Source: Fuerstiella sp. (GTDB lineage Bacteria > Planctomycetota > Planctomycetia > Planctomycetales > Planctomycetaceae). From it: DNA of 64,000 bases. The translations under genes were made by a program, and so were the position numbers. The stretch is from contig JABABI010000004.1 in assembly GCA_014238335.1 (NCBI GenBank), positions 19,708 through 83,707 of the forward strand. Reading direction: 5' to 3'. Below, in pieces: positions 7,858-17,160 of the stretch. Position 1 is the stretch's first letter. The number at the start of each line of letters is the position of its first letter. Below the pieces are notes generated by a model that was given only the letters and a program-made list of their open reading frames with translations, had not been told where the DNA came from and made no database searches.

Positions 7858-9181
7858 CGCTCATGAGAAGGAACGTGATGAGAGGACAGTCACCGCGAAT
7901 AGCGAAGTTCCGTCGGGCAAGGTCCTGCTGCTTGTCGTTATCTCTGTTCTGGGCGTCGGTGTCGGCTATGCAGCATCCATTACTGCAGCACGAATCCTTG
8001 GCCCTGCCGCGTTTGAGAACTACGCCGTTGCCATCGCCACACTGAGTCTGCTGGCGACTCTGGCCGAGGCGGGCGTTGGCAAGTACGCCCTGAAAGTTGT
8101 GCCAGGCTATGCCGCCACACAGCAGTGGCCGCTGGCTTCCGGCTATTGGCGATTCAGTCTCCGGGCAACGCTGATGATCAGCACAGTGCTGGCAGTGGGC
8201 GGCATCATGTGGGAAGGAGTGCAAATCGACGAATTTGGAGGTTACCCGCTGGGTGTCGCAGCATTCTTTCTTCCCGCTGCAGCCCTGGCTGCAGTCGGCG
8301 TGGACTTTGTGATGGCCAACCGGGCAGCCGTGGCGGGAACGGTGATTGCCCGCCTGGTTATCCCCGGCACAACTCTGATACTGCTGATCGCCGCAGGCAA
8401 ATGGTTGAGCAATGTGAGTGGAGGAATAGCTGTGACATGCTTTGGCATCGGATCGGTGATCGGAGCGGTAGTGTGTGGCATGGCTTTTCGACTAACTTCC
8501 CCGCGTCAGATCTTTTCAGTGGCACCCAAGTACGATCGTGGGGAATGGTTGCGGGAATGTGGTTATTTCATGGGCGTCAGCTTTCTGATGTCGTGGATTC
8601 TTCGAGTCAGTCTTGTGATTCTGGAGTTACTGCCCGTGGCCGAGGCTGAAGTCGGGTACTTTGCGGCCGCTCTGGAAACAGGTTGTCTGATCCTGTTGCT
8701 GTCGAAATCGACGGACAAACTCTTTCAACCTGACATGTCCGTCATCGTGCAGGAAGGGGACATCGCACGGGGCATCAGGTTGAGAAACAGGAGATACATG
8801 TTCGTCGGCTCAGGTTGTGCCATTTTCATGCTGGCGGTGGTCCTGTTTGGCCGCGAGATCATGGGACTGTACGGCCCGGAATTCCGGGCAGGTTATGTCG
8901 CGCTCTGCTTTGTGTCTGTTGGCACCTGTACATGGACCATGTTCTCGCTGGCTCCTGTTTACCTGCGTTTTGTGGGCCGCAGCATGTTTGTGATTGCGAT
9001 AACGGTTGTTGCTGCAGTCATGATGGCAGTGCTGACCATAGTTCTCGGTCTGCGATACGGTGCCACGGGGGCCGGCATCGCCTTTTGCATTGTTTTGTGC
9101 ACGGTGGCGGTCGCCTTTCTTGGTGTTGAAACCAGAGACGTTTTCCAGCGAAATACTTCGAACACAGGTTTGCTCGAGTGA
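7850..9181 (+). CDS. Polysaccharide flippase-like membrane protein (MOP superfamily)
   Basis: A 443-residue, multi-helix protein. I start it at the GTG at 7850, preceded by GGGGAACAG, rather than at the in-frame ATG at 7832, which has no ribosome site. About 12 hydrophobic segments run from LLLVVISVLGVGVGYAASI to the C-terminus. The first helix pair followed by AARILGPAAFENYAVAIATL is the classic opening of Wzx/RfbX-type oligosaccharide translocases. These flip lipid-linked glycans across the inner membrane. No glycosyltransferases flank it, so its substrate is unknown. It overlaps the barrel gene by 8 bases. Confidence 0.75.
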   Translation: MSDAHEKERDERTVTANSEVPSGKVLLLVVISVLGVGVGYAASITAARILGPAAFENYAVAIATLSLLATLAEAGVGKYALKVVPGYAATQQWPLASGYWRFSLRATLMISTVLAVGGIMWEGVQIDEFGGYPLGVAAFFLPAAALAAVGVDFVMANRAAVAGTVIARLVIPGTTLILLIAAGKWLSNVSGGIAVTCFGIGSVIGAVVCGMAFRLTSPRQIFSVAPKYDRGEWLRECGYFMGVSFLMSWILRVSLVILELLPVAEAEVGYFAAALETGCLILLLSKSTDKLFQPDMSVIVQEGDIARGIRLRNRRYMFVGSGCAIFMLAVVLFGREIMGLYGPEFRAGYVALCFVSVGTCTWTMFSLAPVYLRFVGRSMFVIAITVVAAVMMAVLTIVLGLRYGATGAGIAFCIVLCTVAVAFLGVETRDVFQRNTSNTGLLE

Positions 9182-9548
9182 CATCCGGACGAAAAACGTA
9201 AATTGAACAGAGGCCTCCGCATTTCAAGAAGGTCACGCGGAACTCGCAGGATTGCCGTGGCCCGTATGCGGTTTCAGCAGCTGTGCCGCGCACGATTGAC
9301 AGGGAAAATGCTTCGGCATATTTCGCCGGGGTGATCACATCACATCTGTAGCAGACCAAAGACTCGCCCTGTCATCTGACTGAACTTTCTGAGCTAACGA
9401 TTGCGCAAAATCTGACAGTTTTTCCGGTTGTGCAGCCTCTGAAGTGTCGAGTGAAATTATGGCAGCGGTCGCCGTACGCACCCGTTACGTCAACCGCTGC
9501 GCCCGAGTCATTCGATGAGACGAATTCACGGAAACTGGAAACTGATTG
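9182..9548. other. Intergenic region upstream of porin gene
   Basis: About 370 bases with no supportable gene on either strand. It should hold the promoter of the porin gene that starts at 9549; I see no clear -35/-10 pair or terminator. Confidence 0.4.
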
Positions 9549-11249
9549 ATGTCAACCACACGCCACAGCAAAGCCGGGCACCTGATGTGCGGCTTTGCTG
9601 TGGCGTTTTTGTGGTGCGAAGTCGCAGCTGCTGAGGACCGAACAGCGGCGTCTGATCTTTCACAGTTCGCTGTGCAGGATCACCAGAGTCCGCCGGCTCC
9701 CCCGTACGTCTGGGACGTGGACCGGCCGATCTTGCCAAATCCGTTCACGCCAACGGTCCGCCCAGTCTCCTATGCGACGTTCGACGATCCTGTTGTTGTT
9801 CCGATTCCGGTGCTGCCGGACGAAAAAACTGAACGCCTGGAGGACGGGGCCATAGTCACACCGGCTGCAGATGAGCATCCAGACCTGGAATCCCGTGTGC
9901 GCGCACTGGAACAGTTACTCGCAGGCCCAACCGATGATGACGAGTCACAGACTGAGAAATCGGTGACGTTCCGTCTGCACCATCTTGAAAAATCGTTCGC
10001 AGATATTGAAGGCAAAGGGTCAAAATTTGTGGAGGCATTGTCCTACAGTTCCCGCCGAATTTTCAATGGGCGACTTCAACTCGATTTGTGGGAGTACCCG
10101 AAATCGTCACCCGGAATCAACGCCATCGAAACCGGGGACTTCGACGACAGCCCGCAGAATCGGATCTTAGTGCGACGCGCACGCATTGGTGTCCGCGGCA
10201 CGGTCCCGCCGGACAATATGTCGTATCGTCTGGAACTGGAATTCAGTGGCCAGGACGGCGGTCGCATACGCGATGCATGGCTGGGTTGGGACGATCTGCC
10301 CATCCTGAATACTCTGCGTATCGGGAATCAGAAACGCCCGTATGGCCTGGATTACCTCAACAGCAGCAACTTCATGACGTTTCTGGAACGCCCGTTTGTC
10401 GTCGAGGCCTTCAATAATGCCAACCGACGAGTAGGACTGGCGTCTTATGGCGTCTCATCAGACAGGTCGTGCAACTGGCAGTTCGGCGTCTTTAACATGG
10501 TTCAGATTCAGGACACAAATGACATTGTGGGTGACAACGCTCAGACGGAACTGGCAGGAAGGCTGGCCAGTTCCTGGTGGTATGATGACAGCTCTGATGG
10601 TCGCGGTTACGCACATTTCGCGCTGGCCGGCACATTGGCATTCCCGGATGGCAGTACGCTCGCCAACCGGGCGGCATTTCGAACAACGCCGGAAGCCCGA
10701 ACCAGATCAGACTGGCTGGACACAGGTCTGATCGCCGGTGCGGATTTGTATCGCCTGTTCGCCGTCGAATCTGTGTTTAACGTGGGAGCACTACAGCTGG
10801 TTGGCGAGTGGATGAATATTCAGCTGCAGCGCGACGCCGGGTCCGGCAATGATCTGCAGTTGAACGGCGGTTACGTGGCTCTCTCATACTTTCTGACAGG
10901 AGAACACATTCCCTGGGACCGCGAACTGGGCACGATCGGTCGTATTGAACCTTACGAAAACTTTTTCTGCCTGAACACGTGTGATGGCGACGTTCGATCA
11001 GGACTGGGCGCATGGCAAGTCGCGTTACGACTTTCGCGCGCCGACTTCAACGACAGCGACATCCAGGGCGGTGTGGGCGAAAGCCTGACACTGGCTCTCA
11101 ACTGGTATTGGAATTCGCACACGCGTTTGCAGTGCAACTACATTTGGGGCCAGATCGATGATCGCCGCACGACGCTGACCAACATGACGACGCCTGTCGT
11201 CTCCGGCAACTACCAGGTCATGGGAACTCGATTTATGATCGATTTTTGA
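9549..11249 (+). CDS. OprO/OprP-like porin
   Basis: A 566-residue outer-membrane protein. A signal peptide ends near EVAAAED (residues about 1-28). A Pro-rich linker and a short coiled coil (PDLESRVRALEQLL, residues about 115-130) precede the barrel, an arrangement common in planctomycete OprP-like proteins where the coil likely trimerises or tethers the porin. The barrel starts with FNGRLQLDLWEYPKSSPGIN and carries RILVRRARIGVRGTVPPDNMSYRLELEFSG, then DAWLGWDDLP...RIGNQKRPYGLDYLNSSNFMTFLERPF, the hallmark of phosphate-selective porins. It ends with the aromatic MGTRFMIDF. It conducts anions or phosphate by family analogy; actual selectivity is unknown. No pst or pho gene is nearby. Confidence 0.88.
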   Translation: MSTTRHSKAGHLMCGFAVAFLWCEVAAAEDRTAASDLSQFAVQDHQSPPAPPYVWDVDRPILPNPFTPTVRPVSYATFDDPVVVPIPVLPDEKTERLEDGAIVTPAADEHPDLESRVRALEQLLAGPTDDDESQTEKSVTFRLHHLEKSFADIEGKGSKFVEALSYSSRRIFNGRLQLDLWEYPKSSPGINAIETGDFDDSPQNRILVRRARIGVRGTVPPDNMSYRLELEFSGQDGGRIRDAWLGWDDLPILNTLRIGNQKRPYGLDYLNSSNFMTFLERPFVVEAFNNANRRVGLASYGVSSDRSCNWQFGVFNMVQIQDTNDIVGDNAQTELAGRLASSWWYDDSSDGRGYAHFALAGTLAFPDGSTLANRAAFRTTPEARTRSDWLDTGLIAGADLYRLFAVESVFNVGALQLVGEWMNIQLQRDAGSGNDLQLNGGYVALSYFLTGEHIPWDRELGTIGRIEPYENFFCLNTCDGDVRSGLGAWQVALRLSRADFNDSDIQGGVGESLTLALNWYWNSHTRLQCNYIWGQIDDRRTTLTNMTTPVVSGNYQVMGTRFMIDF

Positions 11250-11327
11250 GGCTGACAGCGGCGGCTGGTTCGAGTCGCTACGACGCGTCGGTACAACTGT
11301 GGAAACGGCGATGCGGACGCCGGGTGC

Positions 11328-11390
11328 ACCGGTGAATCTGCAGGCGATCTGTTTGCCTGAAGGCGCATGACGGCGTTGTAGTTCACCGGT
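11328..11390. repeat. Inverted repeat in convergent intergenic space
   Basis: ACCGGTGAA (11328-11336) and TTCACCGGT (11382-11390) are perfect inverted copies, with a further CAGGC/GCCTG pair inside. The element lies between the ends of the porin gene and the sigma-factor gene. There is no T-tract next to it, so it is not a standard terminator. Confidence 0.4.
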
Positions 11391-11437
11391 AATGACCCTG
11401 ACGCACCGCACCGCCTGAGCCCCTTTTTTCCTGCAGA

Positions 11438-12007
11438 CTAAGCTGGTGCGCCCGCCAGTTCCGGATCCATTTCAGTCAGAATATCGCACAGACGTCCTCG
11501 AGCTCGACACAGCCGCATATCAGCGGCCGGGGGATTGGCTTCAAGAGTTGTGGCGATCCGGGCCGACGACCAGTTCATTCCATAACGCAGCGAAAGAATC
11601 AGCCGATCAGATTCTCGCAGCTGTCCCAGCGCTGTACGAACAAGCTGACGCGTCTCTGAGCGAGCGAACGTCACTGCTGCACTGTCAGCCGAATCCGGAA
11701 CGTCTTTGAGCTGAGCTTCGCCCACGTCGGCACGTTTTTTCCTTCGAGCAACATCACGCAGCCAGTTGCGTCCCACATGCAGCAGCCAGGCTCGAGGGCT
11801 CTTGATGGCGGACACGTCCTGCTGCTGAAGACGAAGAAAGGCCTGCTGCAGAGCTTCGGTCGCGTGTTCAGCATCGCTGCAGAACGTGTAGAACAGGACC
11901 CAAAGTCCGCGATGATTGGACGTGTAGATGACATCAAGATCGTTTTCGGAACTCGTTTGCTGAGACAACCTTGCGTGACCTTCTGGCCTGATAAGTGTGT
12001 TCTGCAT
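11438..12007 (-). CDS. ECF-type RNA polymerase sigma factor
   Basis: A 189-residue sigma-70-family protein. Region 2 is seen at residues about 28-90 (RGLWVLFYTFCSDAEHATEA, AFLRLQQ, SPRAWLLHVGRNWLRDVARR). Region 4 spans residues about 130-180 (LGQLRESDRLILSLRYGMNW, SARIATTLEANPPAADMRLC, RARGRL). There is no region 1 or 3, which fits an ECF factor. No anti-sigma gene sits next to it; the nearest partners are the STAS and SpoIIAA-like genes 1.1-2 kb upstream on the same strand, normally components of partner-switching modules. Its target promoters are unknown. Confidence 0.85.
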   Translation of the reverse strand: MQNTLIRPEGHARLSQQTSSENDLDVIYTSNHRGLWVLFYTFCSDAEHATEALQQAFLRLQQQDVSAIKSPRAWLLHVGRNWLRDVARRKKRADVGEAQLKDVPDSADSAAVTFARSETRQLVRTALGQLRESDRLILSLRYGMNWSSARIATTLEANPPAADMRLCRARGRLCDILTEMDPELAGAPA

Positions 12008-12260
12008 CGTGCTTCCTCCCGTCTCGCGTGTTTGGTGGACGCGGTTGAAATATGCACAGTCACATTTGCTCCGCTACTGTTACTACGGACGAAGATGCAG
12101 AAGAATCACCGATATACGGTTGGTTACGTAGTTGTACGTATCCGTAAAAAAGCGTAGAGCCGTTCAGGTAAACTCGCCTGGATTACGCGCAGGGAACGCG
12201 ACCAGCGGAAGCGGGCCATCGTCTTCGAGCGGCAGCTGGCATAAACAGTCGCAGACGGAG

Positions 12261-12762
12261 TCAGTCGGTGGCCTGGAGGGACAGGCGGATGAGCTCGGCG
12301 GTGGTGCTCAGCTTGAGCTTCTTCACCAGATTTTCTCGGTGCGTTTCCACCGTACATTTGCTCAGCTCGAGTTCATGGGCAATAACCTTGCTGGCCTTGC
12401 CCGCCACGACCATTGGCAGAACCTGTTGCTCGCGCGGTGACAGTCGATCCAGTCGAGCCGCCGCCGCATCCTGTCGCGCGCGACGATGGTGATCCGTGAG
12501 CCCGAAGACAATTGACTCGATCACTCGCAACTGCTGCAGTGACCACGCCCGCCGGCTGCGCAGCGCAAGCCAGCACGCTTGTCAGCAGTGGCAGAATCAT
12601 TGCCCACAGCCACCACAGGGACAACGTACCGCGGACCAGGTTGCCCGTGAATGCGGCCGTCAGAATGACTATCAGCTCAGTGCCAGCGCGGACGCAGGCG
12701 ATTGCGCAGCAGATCGGCAGTTTCGTCAGCGAACCGGGCACGGTGACCGACAACGAAGTCAA
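12261..12762 (-). pseudogene. Membrane-anchored LuxR-type regulator, split by a frameshift
   Basis: The C-terminal frame (12530-12261) encodes a complete NarL/LuxR helix-turn-helix: LDRLSPREQQVLPMVVAGKA, SKVIAHELELSKCTVETHRE, NLVKKLKLSTTAELIRL. Upstream, a different minus-strand frame (12762 down to about 12560) encodes hydrophobic segments, including TLSLWWLWAMILPLLTSVLA. In the HTH frame the residues just before the TTG start read ALRSRRAWSLQQLRVIESIV, a positive stretch and amphipathic helix that would sit well directly after a membrane helix. I infer one gene, membrane part plus LuxR output, broken by one frameshift near 12570. The HTH alone (89 residues) might still be made. It could also be a sequencing error. 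Confidence 0.55.
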
Positions 12763-13151
12763 CGTTGGCCCGCGACACTTTCACAGAGGGATCCCCGTGA
12801 ACAGACGCTGCCGCTGAACCGCCGAAAATGGTTGCCTGAAATTCTTCGGATTCTATGTTTCGTCTGTTCCCAGCCTGTCGTAAATGTTACTGCTCCGGAC
12901 CAAAGTCCGCAGCTTTGGGCAAGACGTCTCACCATCTTGCGCATGTTTTTCGACTCGGGGCGGAAGTTCGCATTGAGTGGGTGCAGTCACGGATTGTGTT
13001 TTCGACCGTAGGATGGGACCATCGTCCCGTCCAATAATCTGACTCACTTCGGGACAATGGTTCCAAGCTGCAAAACTGCCCAACTCCACACCCGTTCAGG
13101 ACTACCCCATGAGTTGTCGGCTTACCTCGTCAGCTGCCTGGAACACCGATT
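12763..13151. other. Intergenic region, nothing recognised
   Basis: About 390 bases between the LuxR relic and the SpoIIAA-like gene. Open frames on both strands look random in composition and lack start signals. Confidence 0.4.
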
Positions 13152-13514
13152 TCACTCTGACTCAATCCATGCCTTTGCATCGTCCAGCTTTGAGTGGTCA
13201 AAGTATCGGATTTTTGCTGACGTAAATGGTTTGCAGAAGACGGCCATGCCCTCTTCCCATTTTGATTCACCGACAATGGCCAGTTGCTCGATGTCCTTCC
13301 AGTGTTCGAAATCGAACTTCAGGTCTTCCCACATCGCCGCGACCGTCCAGCCGTGGAAGTCGTGCATTTCGAACAGCACGCGAATCCTGCCGTGTTCCCT
13401 GACCTGTGCATCCACACAAGGGGCGAAGGCTTCATACGATTCTTTGGTCAGCTTGCCTGTCACTGCGACATGTAGCAGCTTTCCGGCAGATACAATTTTC
13501 AGCCCGTCAATCAT
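13152..13514 (-). CDS. SpoIIAA-like (STAS/SEC14-type) protein
   Basis: A 120-residue protein with the pattern of the SpoIIAA-like family (DUF3478): KLLHVAVTGKLTKESYEAFA, a central RIRVLFEMHDFHGW, then MWEDLKFDFEHWKDIEQLAI and a C-terminal YFDHSKLDDAKAWIES. The fold is shared by STAS anti-sigma antagonists and lipid-binding SEC14 domains, and family members are thought to act at the membrane. The ribosome site AAGGAG sits inside an 11-base palindrome, AGGAGACTCCT, six or so bases before the ATG. It lies downstream of the STAS and csrA genes on the same strand. Confidence 0.85.
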   Translation of the reverse strand: MIDGLKIVSAGKLLHVAVTGKLTKESYEAFAPCVDAQVREHGRIRVLFEMHDFHGWTVAAMWEDLKFDFEHWKDIEQLAIVGESKWEEGMAVFCKPFTSAKIRYFDHSKLDDAKAWIESE

Positions 13515-13734
13515 GAGGAGTCTCCTTGTCAGGAAGGTTTTAGTTTTGCAGAGTCACCGTGTTCCGTCCATACACCATACAAATCGGGGGTAAGGTCAGT
13601 TATTTCTGCAATGGGGTCGCTGAGAGTTAAGTCGCCCGCAGCGGAGGCCTGTTTCCGTCATCTTAGAATCCGCGAAGCGGAAGCGGAAGCGGCCTTCCTT
13701 ATTGGATTGCGGATCGCGCCGACATATCAGGCAG

Positions 13735-13989
13735 TCAGCTGTTTTGCGAAAGCAGCAAGCTGATATAGCCAGACACTCCCCGAAGCTCGGCACCCAGTGA
13801 GGCGATTTCAAGAAGAGCGGCCACCCCTGTCGCGTCCGCCGACTGCAGCTGAGACAAGTCCAATGCGACCGAACCGGTGAGTTCCCGATATTCACTCATC
13901 AGCGCACTGACATTCTCCATCCGCAGCTGGCCGTCTATGTGGAGAACGGAAACACCGAATACGATTATTTTAGTGATCCGTACCGTCAT
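13735..13989 (-). CDS. STAS-domain anti-sigma factor antagonist-like protein
   Basis: An 84-residue single STAS domain: IDGQLRMENVSALMSEYREL, then VALDLSQLQSADATGVAALL. The DSSG phosphorylation loop of SpoIIAA is DATG here, so a Thr occupies the place of the phosphorylated Ser. Partner-switching STAS proteins bind or release anti-sigma kinases depending on this phosphorylation. No HPK-type anti-sigma kinase is in the window. The gene begins 48 bases after csrA ends and is probably co-transcribed with it. Confidence 0.78.
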   Translation of the reverse strand: MTVRITKIIVFGVSVLHIDGQLRMENVSALMSEYRELTGSVALDLSQLQSADATGVAALLEIASLGAELRGVSGYISLLLSQNS

Positions 13990-14037
13990 CTTTGCTCGGA
14001 CGTCAGCATTGCCAGTGACACATCCATCGCAGACCTG

Positions 14038-14244
14038 TTACGCGATTGGCTCGCAACTGGCATGCGTGGAGATCCCACGCTCGTGAGAAAAGTTCCGGCG
14101 CTGGAGTTCTCCGCGACAAACTGGCACGTCTCGTGGAGCCTCAATGCCGAACCGAACCCTGCCACCTTGAATGGCCAGAACGGTGAGCGAGATGTTCGGT
14201 CCAACACAAATCACTTCGCTCGTTTTCCTGCTCAAAACCAACAT
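14038..14244 (-). CDS. csrA: CsrA translational regulator
   Basis: A 68-residue protein opening MLVLSRKTSEVICVGPNISL, with GGRVRFGIEAPRDVPVCRGE, the near-invariant CsrA core. CsrA dimers bind GGA motifs in mRNA leaders and block or alter translation. The C-terminal tail (RRNFSHERGISTHASCEPIA) is unlike other CsrA proteins and may be a frame extension. The leader reads CCGAGGAGAGTTCA before the ATG, so two GGA/GAG motifs overlap the ribosome site; autoregulation is plausible. Planctomycetes often carry csrA near flagellar or regulatory genes; here it heads a short run with a STAS gene. Confidence 0.88.
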   Translation of the reverse strand: MLVLSRKTSEVICVGPNISLTVLAIQGGRVRFGIEAPRDVPVCRGELQRRNFSHERGISTHASCEPIA

Positions 14245-14390
14245 TGAACTCTCCTCGGGGATTAACCCCTTTGGGTCGGTGGCCTCTAGAATGACTATTT
14301 CGGCGACGGAATGCGCCAGAACATGCGTCGGTGAATACAGATTTTCGGATTAAGCATTTCATGTGCCAATCCAGACGCTGACTTTCGTAG

Positions 14391-14421
14391 AACCTCCTAA
14401 CTCATATATCTATAGGAGGTT
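14391..14421. promoter_or_regulatory. Inverted repeat pairing a Shine-Dalgarno with its complement
   Basis: AACCTCCTA (14391-14399) and TAGGAGGTT (14413-14421) form a perfect 9-bp stem with a 13-base AT-rich loop. The right arm is a perfect Shine-Dalgarno and the left arm its complement, so a transcript from either strand would hide a ribosome site. Directly after it, a GTG at 14422 opens a 59-codon frame to 14601 with no recognisable domain. The element lies in the divergent space between csrA (minus) and the sigma54 activator (plus). It could be an RNA switch, an operator or a terminator; no T-tract supports the last. Confidence 0.5.
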
Positions 14422-14683
14422 GTGAAAATCACTGGCCATGGCAGAGGATGTGTCTTTAAAGTTTCTGGGGACGATTTGTTGCCCCGAGGGGCGAATAGTT
14501 GCCCGCAGCCGCCGTTCGGCAGCATAATTAGCACTTGGCCGTTGCTGGAGCTTAGTGATAAACGTCCCTGGTGGACGGGTTCGCTGTGTGAACGCCGGTG
14601 AGTGAGGCGTACAGTCAGTCCGGTTTCTATTCAAAGCGAGCAGGACTTCGCTCCGACAACACATGATGGTGAGGCGGTCGTAA

Positions 14684-16162
14684 ATGGGAACGAGCTCCAG
14701 CAATACAAGTTCGCCGGAGACGGAAGCAGCACCGCACGATCCCGAGGTGCTTTTTCAGCGACTTGCAGATGCGATCGACCAGGTGTTCTGGTTTCTCAAG
14801 GTTGAACCAGAGCGGGTGGTGTACGTCAGCCCGGCCTTTGAGCGGCTTTGGGGGGTTACTGCCGAACAGCTCTACCAGGATCCGAGGATTTGGACGTCGT
14901 CCATTCATCCTGATGACCGAGAACGCATCTCCGTCACCTTTGGCGACTGGCTGCAGGGCGAGACCTCCGAATACCGTGTTGAATACCGGATCGTCCGCCC
15001 GGACAAATCGATTCGGTGGATTCTTGATCAGGGCGTTCAGGTCCGGGAGGACCAGGGAACGCTGAGTTATCTTAGCGGTATTGCCAAGGATATCACTGAA
15101 CGCAAGGAGGCGAAGGATGCACTTGAACGCGCTTTCCGGGAGATCACCCAACTCAAGGAACGGCTGCAGCAGGAAAACGTCTACCTGCAGGAGGAAATCA
15201 AGAACACAATCGGGTTCGACGAAATTGTTGGGGAAACCGACCCGTTACGTGTCACCTTGAGCAAAGTGGAACAAGTGGCGCCGACCGATGCCAGCGTGTT
15301 GCTGCTTGGCGAAACCGGAACCGGCAAAGAACTGTTAGCAAGGGCGATTCATCGTCACAGTCGACGAAAGGAACGTCCGCTGGTTAAGGTCAACTGTGCA
15401 TCATTGCCGCACTCACTAATCGAAAGCGAACTGTTCGGTCACGTCAAGGGAGCATTTACTGGTGCATTGTCGGAGCGGTTGGGCCGTTTTCAATTGGCCC
15501 ACGAGGGAACAATCTTTCTTGACGAAATCGGCGAGCTCGACCTGAACTTACAGTCCAAACTGTTACGCGTTCTGCAGGAGGGTGAGTTTGAACGGATCGG
15601 TTCGTCTGAGACAACCAAAGTCAATGTTCGCATCGTGGCAGCCACGAATCGAGATCTTCACGCTGCGACAGACGAGGGATCGTTCCGATCAGACCTCTAC
15701 TATCGGCTGGCGGTGTTTCCGATTGAAGTGCCGCCCCTGCGGGCGCGTCGTGACGACATTCCACTGCTGGTCTGGAACTTCATTACGCAGAAGAAAGCCA
15801 GACTCGGCAAGGAAATCGAACTGGTTCCACAGATGGTCATGGAGACGCTGGTTAAGTATGACTGGCCGGGCAACGTCCGGGAACTTGAGAATGTGATCGA
15901 GCGGGCGATGATTCTTTCGCCGGCACGGACCCTGGTACTGGATGATTCGCTCGACGCGCCGGCTCGGCCTGGTTCATTCCACTCGTCGTCTGCGAGTCTT
16001 GAAGATGTCGCCCGCGCACATATCATCAGCGTTCTTGAACAGTGCGACTGGACCATCAAAGGCCCCGGACAGGCGGCCGAAAGCCTGGCACTCGCCCCCA
16101 GTACACTTCGTTACCGCATGAACAAGCTGGGTATCATGCGGCCACCGAGGAAACCGCGTTAG
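14684..16162 (+). CDS. PAS-domain sigma54-dependent transcriptional activator
   Basis: A 492-residue enhancer-binding protein. A PAS/PAC sensor spans residues about 25-140 ([33 protein letters not shown]). A coiled linker (140-175) leads to the AAA+ domain with Walker A GETGTGKE (209-216), the sigma54-contacting GAFTGA loop (256-261) and Walker [11 protein letters not shown] (276-285). The C-terminal Fis-type HTH ends in [13 protein letters not shown]. It opens promoters held by sigma54-RNA polymerase when the PAS domain senses an unknown signal. Cytoplasmic; no histidine kinase is adjacent, so sensing is likely direct. The start was chosen at 14684 because it directly precedes the PAS domain; the ribosome site is weak. 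Confidence 0.92.
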   Translation: MGTSSSNTSSPETEAAPHDPEVLFQRLADAIDQVFWFLKVEPERVVYVSPAFERLWGVTAEQLYQDPRIWTSSIHPDDRERISVTFGDWLQGETSEYRVEYRIVRPDKSIRWILDQGVQVREDQGTLSYLSGIAKDITERKEAKDALERAFREITQLKERLQQENVYLQEEIKNTIGFDEIVGETDPLRVTLSKVEQVAPTDASVLLLGETGTGKELLARAIHRHSRRKERPLVKVNCASLPHSLIESELFGHVKGAFTGALSERLGRFQLAHEGTIFLDEIGELDLNLQSKLLRVLQEGEFERIGSSETTKVNVRIVAATNRDLHAATDEGSFRSDLYYRLAVFPIEVPPLRARRDDIPLLVWNFITQKKARLGKEIELVPQMVMETLVKYDWPGNVRELENVIERAMILSPARTLVLDDSLDAPARPGSFHSSSASLEDVARAHIISVLEQCDWTIKGPGQAAESLALAPSTLRYRMNKLGIMRPPRKPR

Positions 16163-16326
16163 AAGTACCAGGCACAGCAGACGTCAGAGCAACGGCTGTT
16201 GAGTGCCGATTACTCTTATTGGAGTCGCTGCTTTCCACTTCGTTCTTCACAAACTGTCTTGCAGCCGGAAGCGGACAGGCTGACGAACTGTTCGAAGTCA
16301 GTGAACTTGTCGTTGTGCGAGAGCTA

Positions 16327-17160
16327 TGGGTGCGATTCCGGATTTCCTCTGGTCTGGCAAATTTCAAACAGCGGCTCATTCGCCGCCTGACGCCTGGCAT
16401 AACGGATATCCATTGGGCCGCCAGGGACCTTGTTTGGCGAAAACATCCAGCCGTCAGAAACGTTTGAGTTGTGCGTGATCGCGGTGCACTTCCAGATAGA
16501 TCCACAGGTCTTCGGGATAAATGGAATCAGAAGAGGAAAAGGGGACCGCCGGCGGCGTTTCTCGGAAGACACATGGCGGTGCGTGTTCGCGCCGTTGGGG
16601 ATCGACGTACACTCATAAGTGTACAGAGTTGCGAACTTGTCCGGCTTGTAGAAATTTCCGGCCGTGGCAATGAATTTTTCCAGATCCCGGTGCGGAGTTC
16701 CGGTGTGACGTATTCCTTCATTGGGTCGTTTTGGACAGGCGTCTGGATTAACTTTTCTACTGTGGCGCCGGCTGCAGCCATGCCGGCCCCCATCTTCTGC
16801 AGTGTTTTTGCGAATGCCGATTTCAAGAGTGGGATCGATGAGGTCTTTGAGGACGCTATAAGAAGTCGAGTGATCGGTGATCGCGACGAAGTCGTCGGTC
16901 GTCCGTCGTTTCAGTTTATGTCTGGTGGTAAACAGTTCGATTTCCTCGACCATGGCGAATCGATAAGCATCTTTTCATGTCTGCGCGACGTCGGCCCTGA
17001 ACGCATCGCTGGACTTCCGGGTGATCATATGCAGTTCGCCAAAGAACACCTGGCGTTTCGCGGTATCGGCTACAGACTTGTTCTGTGCAATTGCGTTCTG
17101 CGCAAGACCAAACACGCAAGAGCTCAACGCAGACAAGAACGTTTCTGGTAGATTCGTGCC
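16327..17160 (-). pseudogene. Decayed DUF3604-family protein
   Basis: In consecutive but shifting minus-strand frames one reads a secretion-like start (SALSSCVFGLAQNAIAQ), AKRQVFFGELHMITRKSSDA, KDAYRF, DDFVAITDHS, LIQTPVQNDPMKEY, DKFATLYTYECTSIPNGANT, AITHNSNVSDGWMF and EPLFEICQTRGNPESHP. These are, in order, the conserved blocks of exported DUF3604 proteins (YWGDLHVHT..., ...NSNVSNG.MF). Frameshifts lie near 17010, 16850 and 16700, and the C-terminal half (roughly 250-400 residues) is missing. DUF3604 has a PHP-like metal site of unknown function. This copy is dead. Confidence 0.75.

Noticed and set aside
11328..11428. Inverted repeat and downstream T-tract as a bidirectional terminator
   Set aside because: The T-run at 11423 is more than 30 bases from the repeat, so no stem is joined to it.
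16471..17151. Plus-strand open frame of 226 residues
   Set aside because: It is the shadow of the decayed DUF3604 gene on the minus strand, whose conserved blocks explain the open frame.
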